From positions 1-48,359 of the forward strand of contig DLFD01000048.1 of assembly GCA_002482005.1 (NCBI GenBank): 48,359 nucleotides of DNA, written 5' to 3'. The first letter of the stretch is position 1, and each line of letters starts with the position of its first letter. Both the position numbers and the translations under genes were made by a program. This document shows, in pieces, positions 1 through 8,410 of the stretch. The notes beneath the pieces were generated by a model. The model had not been told where the DNA came from. It saw only the letters and a list, made by a program, of their open reading frames with translations, and made no database searches. The DNA is from Lachnospiraceae bacterium UBA7729. GTDB lineage: Bacteria; Bacillota; Clostridia; Lachnospirales; Lachnospiraceae.

Positions 1-172
1 CAAGATTGACCGCTGACTTCTGTTCCGTGACTTTCTCAAAGTGTTCCCATTGCTCCAGCATGACATGGATATAGAAATCAACTGCCTTCCGGTACAGGCA
101 GACTGTATCCTGCAGGACTTTCCCTGAGACATCCATATGAAGTTTTACAGAATATGTGGAATGGATCTTCAT
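1..172 (-). CDS. tnpB: TnpB, IS200/IS605 accessory protein, N-terminal part only
   Basis: The reading frame starts with ATG at 170-172 and stays open for 57 codons to the window edge. The N-terminus reads MKIHSTYSVKLHMD, then a TVCLYRKAVDFYI-type helix, which matches the start of TnpB/OrfB proteins. TnpB proteins are RNA-guided DNA nucleases related to Cas12. The catalytic RuvC part and the 3' guide RNA would lie outside the window, so activity cannot be judged. A purine-rich stretch lies just upstream of the ATG. The gene follows the tnpA stop by 31 bases on the same strand. Confidence 0.75.
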   Translation of the reverse strand, partial: MKIHSTYSVKLHMDVSGKVLQDTVCLYRKAVDFYIHVMLEQWEHFEKVTEQKSAVNL

Positions 173-203
173 CCTGTTTGTCCTGCCTGCGGATCGATTA
201 CAG

Positions 204-573
204 TTATTTTGATTTCTGAGAATTGATGTACTTCCTTACCATGTCGAAGCTGCGGTCGCTGACAGTGACGATGCAGTAGGATGGGTTCCAGAGATGCCCG
301 CCCCAGAGCTGTTTTTTCAGTTCGGGATGGTGCATGAACAGCCATCTGGCCGTATTACCCTTAAGGATCTTGATCATATCGGAAGGGCAGAACTGAGGCC
401 TGCAGTCGACCATCATATGAATATGGTCCGGCATTACCTCCATGGCAATGATTGAGAAATGGTACACACCTGCGGTACTTGGTGCACCAGACGATATGAT
501 ACTGGAGAGAGTAAACATAACCTCTACCATATGTAAGATCATCTTTTATAATATATCTCTCGTTTTCTTCCAT
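204..573 (-). pseudogene. tnpA: TnpA, IS200/IS605 Y1 transposase, frameshifted and internally deleted
   Basis: The N-terminal part reads MEENERYIIKDD then a YSLQYHIVWCTKYRR motif in one frame. The rest, including the HUH motif in VMPDHIHMMVDC, the WGGHLWNPSY segment and the likely catalytic tyrosine in VRKYINSQK, is in another frame. Family members have about 20 to 25 more residues between KYRR and the FSIIAMEVMPDHIH segment, so a small deletion whose length is not a multiple of three explains both the loss and the frame change, around 470-490. The protein cannot be made intact. Confidence 0.85.
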
Positions 574-646
574 GAGATTATTATACCATCAGAATACCCT
601 TGAAGCAAGGAGATTTCGAATATATGTTCGTATTTGTTAAACCTTT

Positions 647-684
647 CCGGCTAACTCATGACTAAAGTCACGAGAATGCGCCGG
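647..684. repeat. IS200/IS605 end hairpin
   Basis: The arms ctcatgac (655-662) and gtcacgag (667-674) pair with one mismatch around the loop taaa, flanked by ccgg on each side (647-650 and 681-684). Subterminal hairpins of this kind are what TnpA recognises at the ends of IS200/IS605 elements. The hairpin lies just upstream of the broken tnpA, as a left end should. Bases 685-897 hold no gene that I can support. Confidence 0.6.
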
Positions 685-897
685 CAATTTATTCACAGTA
701 TATTCCCCCAAAAAGAGAGTCGCTGCCGAAAGCAGGTTCAGCACCGCGCGCCCCGCAAGTCTCCCCAGGATAATTCCGGCGTCCTTGTCTTTTCAAATCG
801 AATCAGATATCATCAAAGTGCAGAATAACATTCATTTTAATGGAAGGCAACCGTCGACTCCCCGGTTGACGCATTCTTTGACGTGTGCTACCCTTCC

Positions 898-1078
898 TGT
901 AAGCACAGGTGCTGCCTACAGGAGTTCTCTGCCTGCAGACAGACCAAAAGGGAACCGGGTGAAAGTCCCGGACAGTGCCGCTACTGTGTGAAGAGCAGCG
1001 TCTTTCCAGAAGTCCGCTGTCACGGCTGCCGGATACAGCCGGAGTAATTCTTCAAGCCAGATACCTGCCTGTGTTTAT
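898..1078 (+). ncRNA. Cobalamin (AdoCbl) riboswitch
   Basis: The core is visible: a gggaaccgggtgaaagtccc block followed by gccgctactgtg (about 949-988), and the B12 box aagccagatacctgcc (1054-1069). The 5' segment aagcacagg (901-909) pairs with cctgtgttt (1068-1076) to close the P1 helix. It lies about 170 bases upstream of a BtuF-like gene, and such riboswitches normally shut off B12 uptake genes when the cofactor is plentiful. A possible promoter is TTGACG (866-871) with TACCCT 17 bases later; the second box is poor. Confidence 0.93.
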
Positions 1079-1126
1079 GGGACACACATCTTCCCCGGAT
1101 CAGGGAAAAGTGCCGCCGCAATATCT

Positions 1127-1154
1127 TCCTGCAGCTTCCAGGCAGGGTCTTTTT
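1127..1154 (+). terminator. Intrinsic terminator behind the B12 riboswitch
   Basis: cctgc (1128-1132) pairs with gcagg (1142-1146), extended by a U-G pair, and is followed by gtcttttt. Its position between the aptamer and the btuF start suggests the riboswitch acts by premature termination. The stem is short, so the exact fold is less certain than the aptamer. Confidence 0.5.
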
Positions 1155-1247
1155 GCTGTGCATTCTATTCCTATCCCCGGACCTCATCATTAGAATATGT
1201 GTCCTGTGCAAACTCACATCACATAATTTAAGAAAGGACACATCCAC

Positions 1248-2312
1248 ATGAAAAACAAGTTCTTATCTGCCTTGACCACTATGATGATCGGAGCCAGCCT
1301 CATCGCAGGCTGCAGTTTCCCGGCAATGGCTGAATCATCTACAGAGGCGGCGGCTGAAGGTTCTGCAGAAGCGGTTTCCGGACTGCCAGCCAAAGACCTT
1401 GCCGGCAACGATATCTCTCTTCCGGAAGAAGTAAATACGATCGTCGCTATGTCCCCTTCGTCCACCAGGCTTCTCATCGACCTGGGGCTTTCTGACAGGA
1501 TCGTGGCATGCGACACCTATTCCTTCCTGTACTATGGCGACAGCCTGAAAGCTGATATTCCCCAGTTTGACATGATGACACCGGATAACGAAGCGATCGT
1601 TGCCCTGGATCCGGACCTCATCCTCACTACCGGCATGAGCTATGCTTCCGGGGACGATGTCTATGCGGCAGTAAGAGAATCCGGTGTCTGCATTGCTGAT
1701 ATTCCTTCTGCATCCTCTCTTGCCGAAGTTGCGGACAGCATCAATTTCATCGGTGCCTGCACAGGCACTTCTGACATCGCCGCGGAGATCGTCAGCGAGA
1801 TGAATGATACGATCGACTCTGTCAAGGCTGTAGGAGATACGATCCCGGAAGACCAGAAAAAGAGTGTCCTGTATATGCTGAACACTCCGACCGCTGACTC
1901 TCCCTCCATCTATTCTGCAGGCAAGGGCACTTACATCGATGAGATGATCACCGACATCGGCGCCGTGAATGCCGCTTCTTCCGATGAGCAGTGGCCTTCC
2001 CTCACAGAAGAAGCTGCCGTCGCAGCTGACCCGGATGTCATCCTCACTTCAGATACCTATACAGAAAACGTCGTGGATACGATCCTCGGTCTTGAAGGCT
2101 GGGATAACGTAAAGGCCGTTGCGGATAAGAACGTCTATCTGATGAATTACAGCAACGAACTCAATCAGCCAAACCAGCACCTTGTCAGCGCCATGATCGA
2201 GATGGCAAAGGATATCTACCCGGATGTCTATGCTGATATCGCTGATCCGTTTGCCGAAAGCGCAGAGCCGCAGACTGAGGCAGCAGAGGATGCCACCGAG
2301 GCTGCTGACTAA
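1248..2312 (+). CDS. btuF: Vitamin B12 ABC transporter, substrate-binding lipoprotein
   Basis: A 354-residue surface lipoprotein that would bind cobalamin or a related corrinoid and deliver it to the permease encoded next. A signal peptide ends in the lipobox LIAGC (residues 18-22), so the mature protein is lipid-anchored. The body (about 45-330) has the two-lobed BtuF/FepB pattern, with SPSSTRLLIDLGLSDRIVACD in the first lobe, broken here only for family comparison, and IVALDPDLILTT. The C-terminal 20 residues are a low-complexity acidic Glu/Ala tail. The start is supported by AGAAAGGA about ten bases upstream. It is the first gene after the cobalamin riboswitch, which is the main reason to prefer B12 over siderophore or heme as ligand. 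Confidence 0.88.
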   Translation: MKNKFLSALTTMMIGASLIAGCSFPAMAESSTEAAAEGSAEAVSGLPAKDLAGNDISLPEEVNTIVAMSPSSTRLLIDLGLSDRIVACDTYSFLYYGDSLKADIPQFDMMTPDNEAIVALDPDLILTTGMSYASGDDVYAAVRESGVCIADIPSASSLAEVADSINFIGACTGTSDIAAEIVSEMNDTIDSVKAVGDTIPEDQKKSVLYMLNTPTADSPSIYSAGKGTYIDEMITDIGAVNAASSDEQWPSLTEEAAVAADPDVILTSDTYTENVVDTILGLEGWDNVKAVADKNVYLMNYSNELNQPNQHLVSAMIEMAKDIYPDVYADIADPFAESAEPQTEAAEDATEAAD

Positions 2313-2365
2313 GCATCTGTTCATGACGCAGCAGTCTGAGGCTGAATGAGGAGTCCAGGTTTTTC

Positions 2366-3388
2366 ATGAAAAAGTACTCTTTCTCTATGGCAATTACAAT
2401 AGTCCTCTGCATGGTCCTGCTGGGACTATGCATGGGGATCGGCAGTGTGGAGATTACGGCAGGAGACGCTCTGAAGATCATCTCCTGCAAGGTCTTTCAT
2501 CGCCCTCTTCCAGCTTCCATAGACAGATCCACAGTTTCCATTCTGTGGAGCATACGGCTTCCAAGAGCGCTGACCGCCTTTCTGGCGGGCGGCGCTCTTG
2601 CCTTGTCCGGCGTTATCATGCAGGCTGTGCTTCAGAACCCCCTTGCGTCTTCTTATACCCTTGGAGTCTCCAGCGGAGCATCGCTCGGGGCAGCCATCAT
2701 CATCGTCACAGAGTTCACGTTCCCGGTTCTTGGAAGATTCCTGCTTCCTGTCTTCGGTTTTGCGTTCGGATTCGGAACGGTATTGATCGTGCTGGCTTTG
2801 ACCATCCGATTTGATGCCTCCATGCACTCCAACACAGTGATTCTCATCGGCATGGTCATATCTCTCTTCGTCAATGCTCTCATGACTCTGGTCAGTGCCT
2901 TCGCGGGCACCCATGCCCAGCAGCTGCTCCTCTGGCAGATGGGGTCCTTTTCGGGGAAAAGATGGTACCATACCGGCATTCTGCTTCCTGTCTGTATCTT
3001 CGGCCTTATTCTCCTGCTCTTCTATGCAAGAGATCTGGATATCATGTCCTTCGGAGACGAGCAGGCTCTCTCCATGGGGGTAAATGTTCATCGCAGCAAG
3101 CTTGTTCTGTTTCTTCTTGCTTCTCTTCTTACCGGAATTACGGTATGCTTCTGCGGTACCATCGGCTTTGTGGACCTGATCGCCCCGCATGCTGTAAGGA
3201 AGATCTACGGAAGTTTTCATAAGCGTGTGATCTCCATGTCCTTTTTCATCGGCGGCGCTTTCATGGCTATATGCGATATGATCTCCAGGACCCTCTTCTC
3301 TCCGAGGGAGATCCCGGTCGGAGCCGTCACCGCGATCGCCGGCGCGCCTTTCTTTGTATGGCTGTACCTGAGAGGAAACAAGAGATGA
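2366..3388 (+). CDS. btuC: Vitamin B12 ABC transporter permease, FecCD family
   Basis: A 340-residue polytopic membrane protein of the FecCD/BtuC type, forming the channel of the importer as a dimer. Diagnostic segments are LALSGVIMQAVLQNPLAS followed by GVSSGASLG (residues 78-108), the cytoplasmic coupling region with FCGTIGFVDLIAPHAVR, and a C-terminal SPREIPVGAVTAIAGAPFF. Length matches the family (about 330-350). The start is preceded by GAGGAG at a usable distance. It sits 53 bases after btuF, and its stop overlaps the start of the ATPase gene by ATGA, so the three genes form one operon. Confidence 0.9.
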   Translation: MKKYSFSMAITIVLCMVLLGLCMGIGSVEITAGDALKIISCKVFHRPLPASIDRSTVSILWSIRLPRALTAFLAGGALALSGVIMQAVLQNPLASSYTLGVSSGASLGAAIIIVTEFTFPVLGRFLLPVFGFAFGFGTVLIVLALTIRFDASMHSNTVILIGMVISLFVNALMTLVSAFAGTHAQQLLLWQMGSFSGKRWYHTGILLPVCIFGLILLLFYARDLDIMSFGDEQALSMGVNVHRSKLVLFLLASLLTGITVCFCGTIGFVDLIAPHAVRKIYGSFHKRVISMSFFIGGAFMAICDMISRTLFSPREIPVGAVTAIAGAPFFVWLYLRGNKR

Positions 3389-4293
3389 CAGGAGAGCAGG
3401 AGTTAATACGCAGGAGAAACATTCTGATGAGACATGGATCTGAAAATGTGAAAAATCCCGATCCTGAGCGCACAGATACCGCAGGTGTGTACGCTGTCAG
3501 CGTCCAGAATCTGCATGCAGGATATGGCTCCCGCGAGATCCTTCATGACCTCTCTTTCCAGATCGCCTGCGGCTCCTCAACCGTCATTCTCGGCGCCAAC
3601 GGCTGCGGCAAGACAACCCTGCTCCGCGCTCTGAACGGAAGTCTCTCCTCGACCGGCCGCATTCAGATCCTGGGACAGGACCTGGCAAAGATGAAGCGGA
3701 AGGAGATCGCCTGCGCCATGTCTATGATGTCCCAGATCTCCTCTGTCTATTTTTCCTATTCCATCCGCGAAACAGTGGAGCTTGGCAGATATGCCAGAAG
3801 CAGAAGAACAGGGCTTAGTTCCCATGACAGAGATATGGTGGACCAGGCAATTGAGATGACAGGTCTTGGAGATATTCAGGACAGGCAGATCAGCCAGCTG
3901 TCCGGCGGTCAGCTGCAGCGCGTCTTTCTTGCACGCACCCTGGCTCAGGAAACTCCCATCATCCTTCTGGACGAGCCTACCAACCATCTGGATTTCCGGT
4001 ATCAGGCTGAGCTCATGGATTTTCTGAAAAGCTGGCTGAAAAAGAAAACCTCCATGCCGGATGGCACGGAGGTGAACAATACTCTGATCGGTGTTTTTCA
4101 TGACCTTTCCCTGGCTGCAGGCATTGCCACGGACATGATCTTCCTGAAAGACGGAAAGCTTCTGAAGCAGGGACATAAGGGCGAGGTTCTGACTCCCAGC
4201 ATCCTGTCCGAAACTTACGACATCGATGCGGCTTCCTATATGAAAGAAACCTGGGGGAATTTTCTTCAGGAGCTTGGCGATCCTGACCGCTGA
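3385..4293 (+). CDS. btuD: Vitamin B12 ABC transporter ATP-binding protein
   Basis: A 302-residue ATPase that powers the importer. It shows Walker A GANGCGKT (70-77), a Q-loop glutamine near 117, signature LSGGQ (172-176), Walker B IILLDE (192-197) and the switch histidine in GVFHD (239). I chose the ATG at 3385, which overlaps the btuC stop (ATGA) and has AGAGGAAA upstream. An ATG at 3427 also has a strong AGGAGAAA site and would remove 14 residues that lie before the conserved domain, so either start is possible. The reading frame is open further upstream inside btuC, but that part is not conserved-looking. Confidence 0.88.
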   Translation: MTGEQELIRRRNILMRHGSENVKNPDPERTDTAGVYAVSVQNLHAGYGSREILHDLSFQIACGSSTVILGANGCGKTTLLRALNGSLSSTGRIQILGQDLAKMKRKEIACAMSMMSQISSVYFSYSIRETVELGRYARSRRTGLSSHDRDMVDQAIEMTGLGDIQDRQISQLSGGQLQRVFLARTLAQETPIILLDEPTNHLDFRYQAELMDFLKSWLKKKTSMPDGTEVNNTLIGVFHDLSLAAGIATDMIFLKDGKLLKQGHKGEVLTPSILSETYDIDAASYMKETWGNFLQELGDPDR

Positions 4294-4302
4294 CTTCTAC
4301 CG

Positions 4303-4326
4303 CTTTGTTCAGAACAAAGTGTTTTG
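4303..4326 (+). terminator. Terminator of the B12 uptake operon
   Basis: ctttgt (4303-4308) pairs with acaaag (4314-4319) and is followed by tgtttt. It lies ten bases after the btuD stop. The stem is short and the T-run is only four bases, so the confidence is moderate. Confidence 0.5.
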
Positions 4327-4470
4327 CTGCCCGTTAATCTGTCTTTTATTCCTTCTCATGCTTCTCCTTTATTGATACTGACCATAGAAGCTTCTGGATT
4401 CTCCGCTACCTTCTCGTGAACCACGATCCTTGATTACTGTTTACACAAAATAATTTACACTATCCCCCAC

Positions 4471-5130
4471 TCACTGGATGAAGAACTTTATCGTTTCGAA
4501 CAGATCATACGACTTGACGCTCCTGGGCTCAAAGCGAAGTGCGTGAAAGACGATCTGCATGGTCCCGCCCATAAAAAAGACAGAAACTGCGGTGCCGATG
4601 CCGAATGGGCCACCCGCGATGATCCCTGCAATAAAGATGGCCGCCTGGATCATGATCTGAACCGTACCGATCGGAAGCATCGGCAGATGCTTTCCAATTC
4701 CAATAAGGAAAGCATCCCTCGGACCGCAGCCCTGGGCGGCAGACATATAAAAGTACTGTCCGAGCGCCATAATAAAAAGTCCCGCAATGAGGAACAGAAC
4801 GGAAAAGAAAACACCATACCCTGTTGGCGGCATTTTAAGAGGAACAGGAAGACTAGCCCAGAAATCTACGAAATGCCCTGTCAAAAACGCGTCAAACAGC
4901 GTCCCGAATCCGATTGGCTCACGCATGGTAATATCTAATACAAGGACCGCGATATTAATAAAGGCATATATACTGCCATAACTGAATCCTGTGTGCCAGG
5001 ATAACCCCATCGTGAGCATATCCCACGGCGCGATTCCAATCGACGCGCGGATGGTACATTGCAATCCCAGAGCAAAGATAAAAAGGCCAAGAAGCACGCG
5101 CACCCAGTCTTTTATGATTTTCTTTTTCAT
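4471..5130 (-). CDS. YczE/YitT-like integral membrane protein
   Basis: A 219-residue membrane protein with about five hydrophobic segments. The N-terminal segment reads GLFIFALGLQCTIRASIGIA, then PWDMLTMGLSWHTGFSYG, and later AAQGCGPRDAFLIG, a layout typical of YczE-type proteins. Their molecular role is not settled. It follows the RraA-like gene by 75 bases on the same strand, so it could be the last gene of the long minus-strand operon, although no conserved functional link is known to me. Family assignment is fairly safe; function is unknown. Confidence 0.7.
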   Translation of the reverse strand: MKKKIIKDWVRVLLGLFIFALGLQCTIRASIGIAPWDMLTMGLSWHTGFSYGSIYAFINIAVLVLDITMREPIGFGTLFDAFLTGHFVDFWASLPVPLKMPPTGYGVFFSVLFLIAGLFIMALGQYFYMSAAQGCGPRDAFLIGIGKHLPMLPIGTVQIMIQAAIFIAGIIAGGPFGIGTAVSVFFMGGTMQIVFHALRFEPRSVKSYDLFETIKFFIQ

Positions 5131-5204
5131 GTCTCTCCTTCCTGGAAGCGCATCGTCTAGACCGGGAAAAGCTCTATAACCACCGTCAAGAACATTGTCC
5201 CTTT

Positions 5205-5798
5205 TCAGGTGAGGATCCGGCTCAGCAGCTCCTCTTCCTCTGCCTTGAGCTTTTCTGACAGCTTCAGCACCACTTCGATTTTAGACTTCGGAATGACAAT
5301 GACGCCAGTCTCGTCTCCAAAAACAAGGTCACCCGGACACACAAGGATCCCAGCGCATGAAATCGGAACGTTGACGGCGCCAACAACAACATAACGTCTT
5401 CCGCTTACAAGACTCTTTCCCTTCGCGAATACCGGAAATCCCGACTGCCTGATCGCCTTGATGTCTCGGCATGCGCCATCAATCACGGTCCCCTCGATTT
5501 TCCGTTTTGCAGAGACCCTTGTCGTGATGTCTCCCCAGACCGCACAGTCCAGACGTCCGGCATTGTCAATGACGATGACCTGCCCCGGCTGCACTTCCGA
5601 AAAGTATCTGCCGACTGCGGGCTTTGAAAGTCCCGCAGGGATATAGTGGACAGTAAATGCTTCTCCACAGATCGTCTGATCTTCCAGTATTGAGCTAATG
5701 CCCAAAAGGCCGCCTGGTATCCTCAGCTCCTCCATGGCATCTGAAATCAGAGCCGTATCCAGCTGGCGGTATCTGTCAATAATTTCCTGCTTTATCAT
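5205..5798 (-). CDS. RraA-family aldolase/decarboxylase
   Basis: A 197-residue RraA-fold protein. Family members include 4-hydroxy-4-methyl-2-oxoglutarate aldolases and oxaloacetate decarboxylases that yield pyruvate, while others bind RNase E. Seen here are the WGDITT segment (88-93), VIDGACRDIKAIR with the conserved Arg-Asp pair (111-112), FPVFAKG (121-127) and the C-terminal PGDLVFGDETGVIVIP. The ATG at 5798 has AGAGGA seven bases upstream; an open frame to 5891 lacks such a site and crosses a hairpin. Its position in an operon with a hydroxy-acid transporter, aconitase-like proteins and NifJ favours a catabolic aldolase that releases pyruvate. The substrate is not determined. Confidence 0.8.
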   Translation of the reverse strand: MIKQEIIDRYRQLDTALISDAMEELRIPGGLLGISSILEDQTICGEAFTVHYIPAGLSKPAVGRYFSEVQPGQVIVIDNAGRLDCAVWGDITTRVSAKRKIEGTVIDGACRDIKAIRQSGFPVFAKGKSLVSGRRYVVVGAVNVPISCAGILVCPGDLVFGDETGVIVIPKSKIEVVLKLSEKLKAEEEELLSRILT

Positions 5799-5893
5799 AC
5801 CAATCCTCTGTGTAACATGTCGAATAAAATTTACGAAGGCAACACGTCGCGCGCTCTGTATTCTTTTAATCGGCGCAATCGCTTCCAACACAA

Positions 5894-5921
5894 TGAGTCA
5901 GGGAAGCAAGTCCCTGACTCA
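5894..5921 (-). other. Intercistronic stem-loop between transporter and RraA-like gene
   Basis: tgagtcaggga (5894-5904) and tccctgactca (5911-5921) form an 11-bp perfect stem with loop agcaag. No run of T follows on the minus strand, so it is more likely a partial terminator or an mRNA processing or stability element than a full stop. It lies in the 158-base gap, the largest inside the operon. Confidence 0.55.
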
Positions 5922-5956
5922 CGTCACATGGCAAACAATTGATGGTGATTGTCAGA

Positions 5957-7297
5957 TTAATGGAGCAGAGGATACAGTAAACCGACCCAGATGACCATTA
6001 GCGCGCCTCCGATTCGAGTGGAGATCGAGGAAAATGCCAGCAGGTTCATTCTGTTTGCGGCGGTCAGAACAGCAATATCGCCGGATCCGCCGATGTTGCA
6101 GCAGCAAAGTCCCGCCGTGATACCGGCTTCGTATCCATAGAGTCCGAAGATCTGGCCAACGACCATGGCTCCGATATAAGACCCGAGAACTGCCACAAAG
6201 ATCACAATAAAGGCACTCGGTGTGAAGAAGGAAGAAATAGTATCAAACTGAAGAGAATTGATTCCGATTCCTGCAATCAGCATGGGAAGCAGAGCTTTCA
6301 GTGCAAAATTCATGGCATAGACTGTATTCTGCTGCAGCTCTTCGGACATGATTCCCGTGCTCTTGATCACAATGCAGATAATAATCATCCATGCAAGGCC
6401 GGGGATAATGCTGAGGCCCGGAAGAGATCCAAGGATATTTCCGCCAATGTAGATGACCAGGGAAACGAAGATACCGCCGCCAAGGGCCTTATAGTCCGGT
6501 GTTGTCGCGGCAAGCTTCTTTCCGCCCAGATCATCCTGCGCTCCCTTGCGGAGAATCTGACCACTGCCATTTGTTTGAGGGAAGAACTTCTTTGTAAAAC
6601 CGTCGAGCAGGGCTGCCAGCACAACAGCCAGTACATTTGCGATGGATGCATAGCAAAGATATTTTCCTGCATTCACTGTCATGTCCTGTCCTGAAAGAGA
6701 GGAATAAAGAGCCGGCAGTGTTGTCATGGCTCCCGCAGACCCACCGGACATGCAGGGAGCTGCGATATCAAAGAATCCTTCTACAGCGCCATAACCTGTC
6801 AGAACTCCTGCCAGTAATGAGAGACCAATCGCGCATGCCTGTGTCCCGAGAATGGTCGGCAGATAGCGGGCTGTCGCCCCCAGAAGAACCTTGCGGTCCA
6901 TAACAAGTACGGAACCTACCAGCAGAAGTGCGATATACAGATCCTGGAAACCGCCCTTCATAAAAATTTTGACGCCGTTTACGACATCCGCCGGGATAAG
7001 TCCGACAAAATTTAAAAATGATGCACCAATCAGAGGAAGAAGGCAGGCACCGCCAAGGTAGTTATTAAGAATGGGGATCGTGTTGCCCAGCCAGAAGAAA
7101 ATGCCGCCCACCGCCATCAGCACGGCGATAGTTGCGATAAAAGATGTTCCGGTGACCTGGTCATCACCGATCTTGATCACTGCCTGAGGGAGGAATCCTC
7201 CATAAGCCGCAACCAGTGTGACAATAAAAAAGACGACAAACGGCTTAAATGACATGCCGCAGACATTAAAATTAATTCGCTTTTTCGCTTCGCTCAT
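5957..7297 (-). CDS. 2-hydroxycarboxylate transporter (2HCT/CitS family)
   Basis: A 446-residue secondary transporter with about eleven hydrophobic segments. The two family-defining re-entrant loops are visible: CMSGGSAGAMTTLPA (GGSAG at 185-189) in the first half and CNIGGSGDIAVLTAANRM (GGSGD at 403-407) in the second. Known members are sodium- or proton-coupled carriers of citrate, malate and lactate. The gene starts three bases after the buk stop, so it is clearly in the operon, and it is the best clue that the locus handles a 2-hydroxy-acid. Which acid cannot be read from sequence. Confidence 0.88.
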   Translation of the reverse strand: MSEAKKRINFNVCGMSFKPFVVFFIVTLVAAYGGFLPQAVIKIGDDQVTGTSFIATIAVLMAVGGIFFWLGNTIPILNNYLGGACLLPLIGASFLNFVGLIPADVVNGVKIFMKGGFQDLYIALLLVGSVLVMDRKVLLGATARYLPTILGTQACAIGLSLLAGVLTGYGAVEGFFDIAAPCMSGGSAGAMTTLPALYSSLSGQDMTVNAGKYLCYASIANVLAVVLAALLDGFTKKFFPQTNGSGQILRKGAQDDLGGKKLAATTPDYKALGGGIFVSLVIYIGGNILGSLPGLSIIPGLAWMIIICIVIKSTGIMSEELQQNTVYAMNFALKALLPMLIAGIGINSLQFDTISSFFTPSAFIVIFVAVLGSYIGAMVVGQIFGLYGYEAGITAGLCCCNIGGSGDIAVLTAANRMNLLAFSSISTRIGGALMVIWVGLLYPLLH

Positions 7298-7300
7298 GGT

Positions 7301-8404
7301 TTACTCCTTCTCAAAACCCTGCCATGCGGGAATTCCTGTATAAATCCGTACCTTCTCCTTGCCGCTCAGTACTCTCTCTGCACCAGAAGCCAGTGCTTCC
7401 ATCTCAAATTCGCCTGCAATTACTGTCACCGGAGCAATGAAACTGATCATCTCTGTCAGATGATCGACGAGATACTTGTCATGGGCAATGCCTCCTGTCA
7501 GCACAATGCCGTCAACATCCCCCTTAAGGGAGACAGCCATAGAGCCGACATATTTGCCAATCTGATAGATCATGGCGTCATACACAACCTTTGCATATGC
7601 ATTGCCGCTCTCCATCATGGCTGTGACTTCTCTTGCATCCGATGTCCCCAGGTGATCCACAAGACCGCCGGTCTTTGTAATCCGCTTGTACATCTCCTCC
7701 GCTGTGTACTTTCCGCTGAAGCACTCGCGAACTACATCTCTCACAGGAATCGTTCCGCAGCGGGTAGGTGTCATCGGCCCGTCCCCGTTAGCGATATCAT
7801 TGGAGTCGATCATCCTGCCCTTTCTGTGCGCCGTTACAGAGATACCTCCGCCTATATGGCAGATAATGAGGTTCATATCCTCATACTTTTTGCCCTTCGA
7901 TTCTGCAAAGCGGATGCCTATTTCCTTCTGGTTGAGAGCGTGGATCTTGCTCTCTCTGTAGACACCTTTCCAGCCCGTCACCCTGGCGACATCCTCAAAT
8001 TCATCGACATCCGGAGGATTGACGACAAACGCCTTTGCGCCATAAAGATCTGCAAAGTAGCGGGCCAGCATGGGTCCTAAGATAGCCGGGTGCTTTACCG
8101 CAAAGCCCGTGCTCGCATGCTCGTAGAGCTTCTCATTTATCTCATACGTTCCGCCTGGGCAGGAGACCAGACCGCCTCCTCTTCCAGAAAAAGCATCACA
8201 GTCAGAAATGGTGACGCCTGCCTTTTCCACCTCACGCAAAATGGTATCTTTGCGGTAGTCGAACTGGTCCGTGATCTCTGCAAATTTCCTGAGTTCATCC
8301 GCGTCGTGGGCAACATTGGCAGAAAATATCTTTTTATCTCCTTCAAACAGAGCCACTTTCGTCGATGTAGAGCCCGGATTGATGGCAAAAATTTTATATG
8401 CCAC
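7301..8404 (-). CDS. buk: Butyrate kinase
   Basis: A 367-residue ASKHA-fold kinase that makes ATP and a short-chain acid from an acyl phosphate. The phosphate-1 motif INPGSTSTK (8-16), GRGGGL, HIGGGIS (183-189) with HRKGRMIDSND, and the late VLTGGIAHDKYL are all as in butyrate kinases. Length is normal for the family (about 355-370). It follows ptb by six bases, the usual arrangement. Related kinases also use branched or propionyl substrates, so in this operon the acid released need not be butyrate. Confidence 0.93.
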   Translation of the reverse strand: MAYKIFAINPGSTSTKVALFEGDKKIFSANVAHDADELRKFAEITDQFDYRKDTILREVEKAGVTISDCDAFSGRGGGLVSCPGGTYEINEKLYEHASTGFAVKHPAILGPMLARYFADLYGAKAFVVNPPDVDEFEDVARVTGWKGVYRESKIHALNQKEIGIRFAESKGKKYEDMNLIICHIGGGISVTAHRKGRMIDSNDIANGDGPMTPTRCGTIPVRDVVRECFSGKYTAEEMYKRITKTGGLVDHLGTSDAREVTAMMESGNAYAKVVYDAMIYQIGKYVGSMAVSLKGDVDGIVLTGGIAHDKYLVDHLTEMISFIAPVTVIAGEFEMEALASGAERVLSGKEKVRIYTGIPAWQGFEKE

Positions 8405-8410
8405 TTTGAC

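Larger units (their letters stand above)
1..684 (-). mobile_element. Partial IS200/IS605-family element, decayed
   Basis: This stretch holds the front end of an IS608-like element read on the minus strand: an end hairpin at 655-674, a broken tnpA and the first 57 codons of tnpB, which runs off the left edge. The gene order tnpA-tnpB in one direction and a subterminal hairpin in place of terminal inverted repeats fit the family, which moves as single-stranded DNA. The exact outer boundary cannot be fixed from sequence alone. Because tnpA is broken the copy cannot move by itself. Confidence 0.8.
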
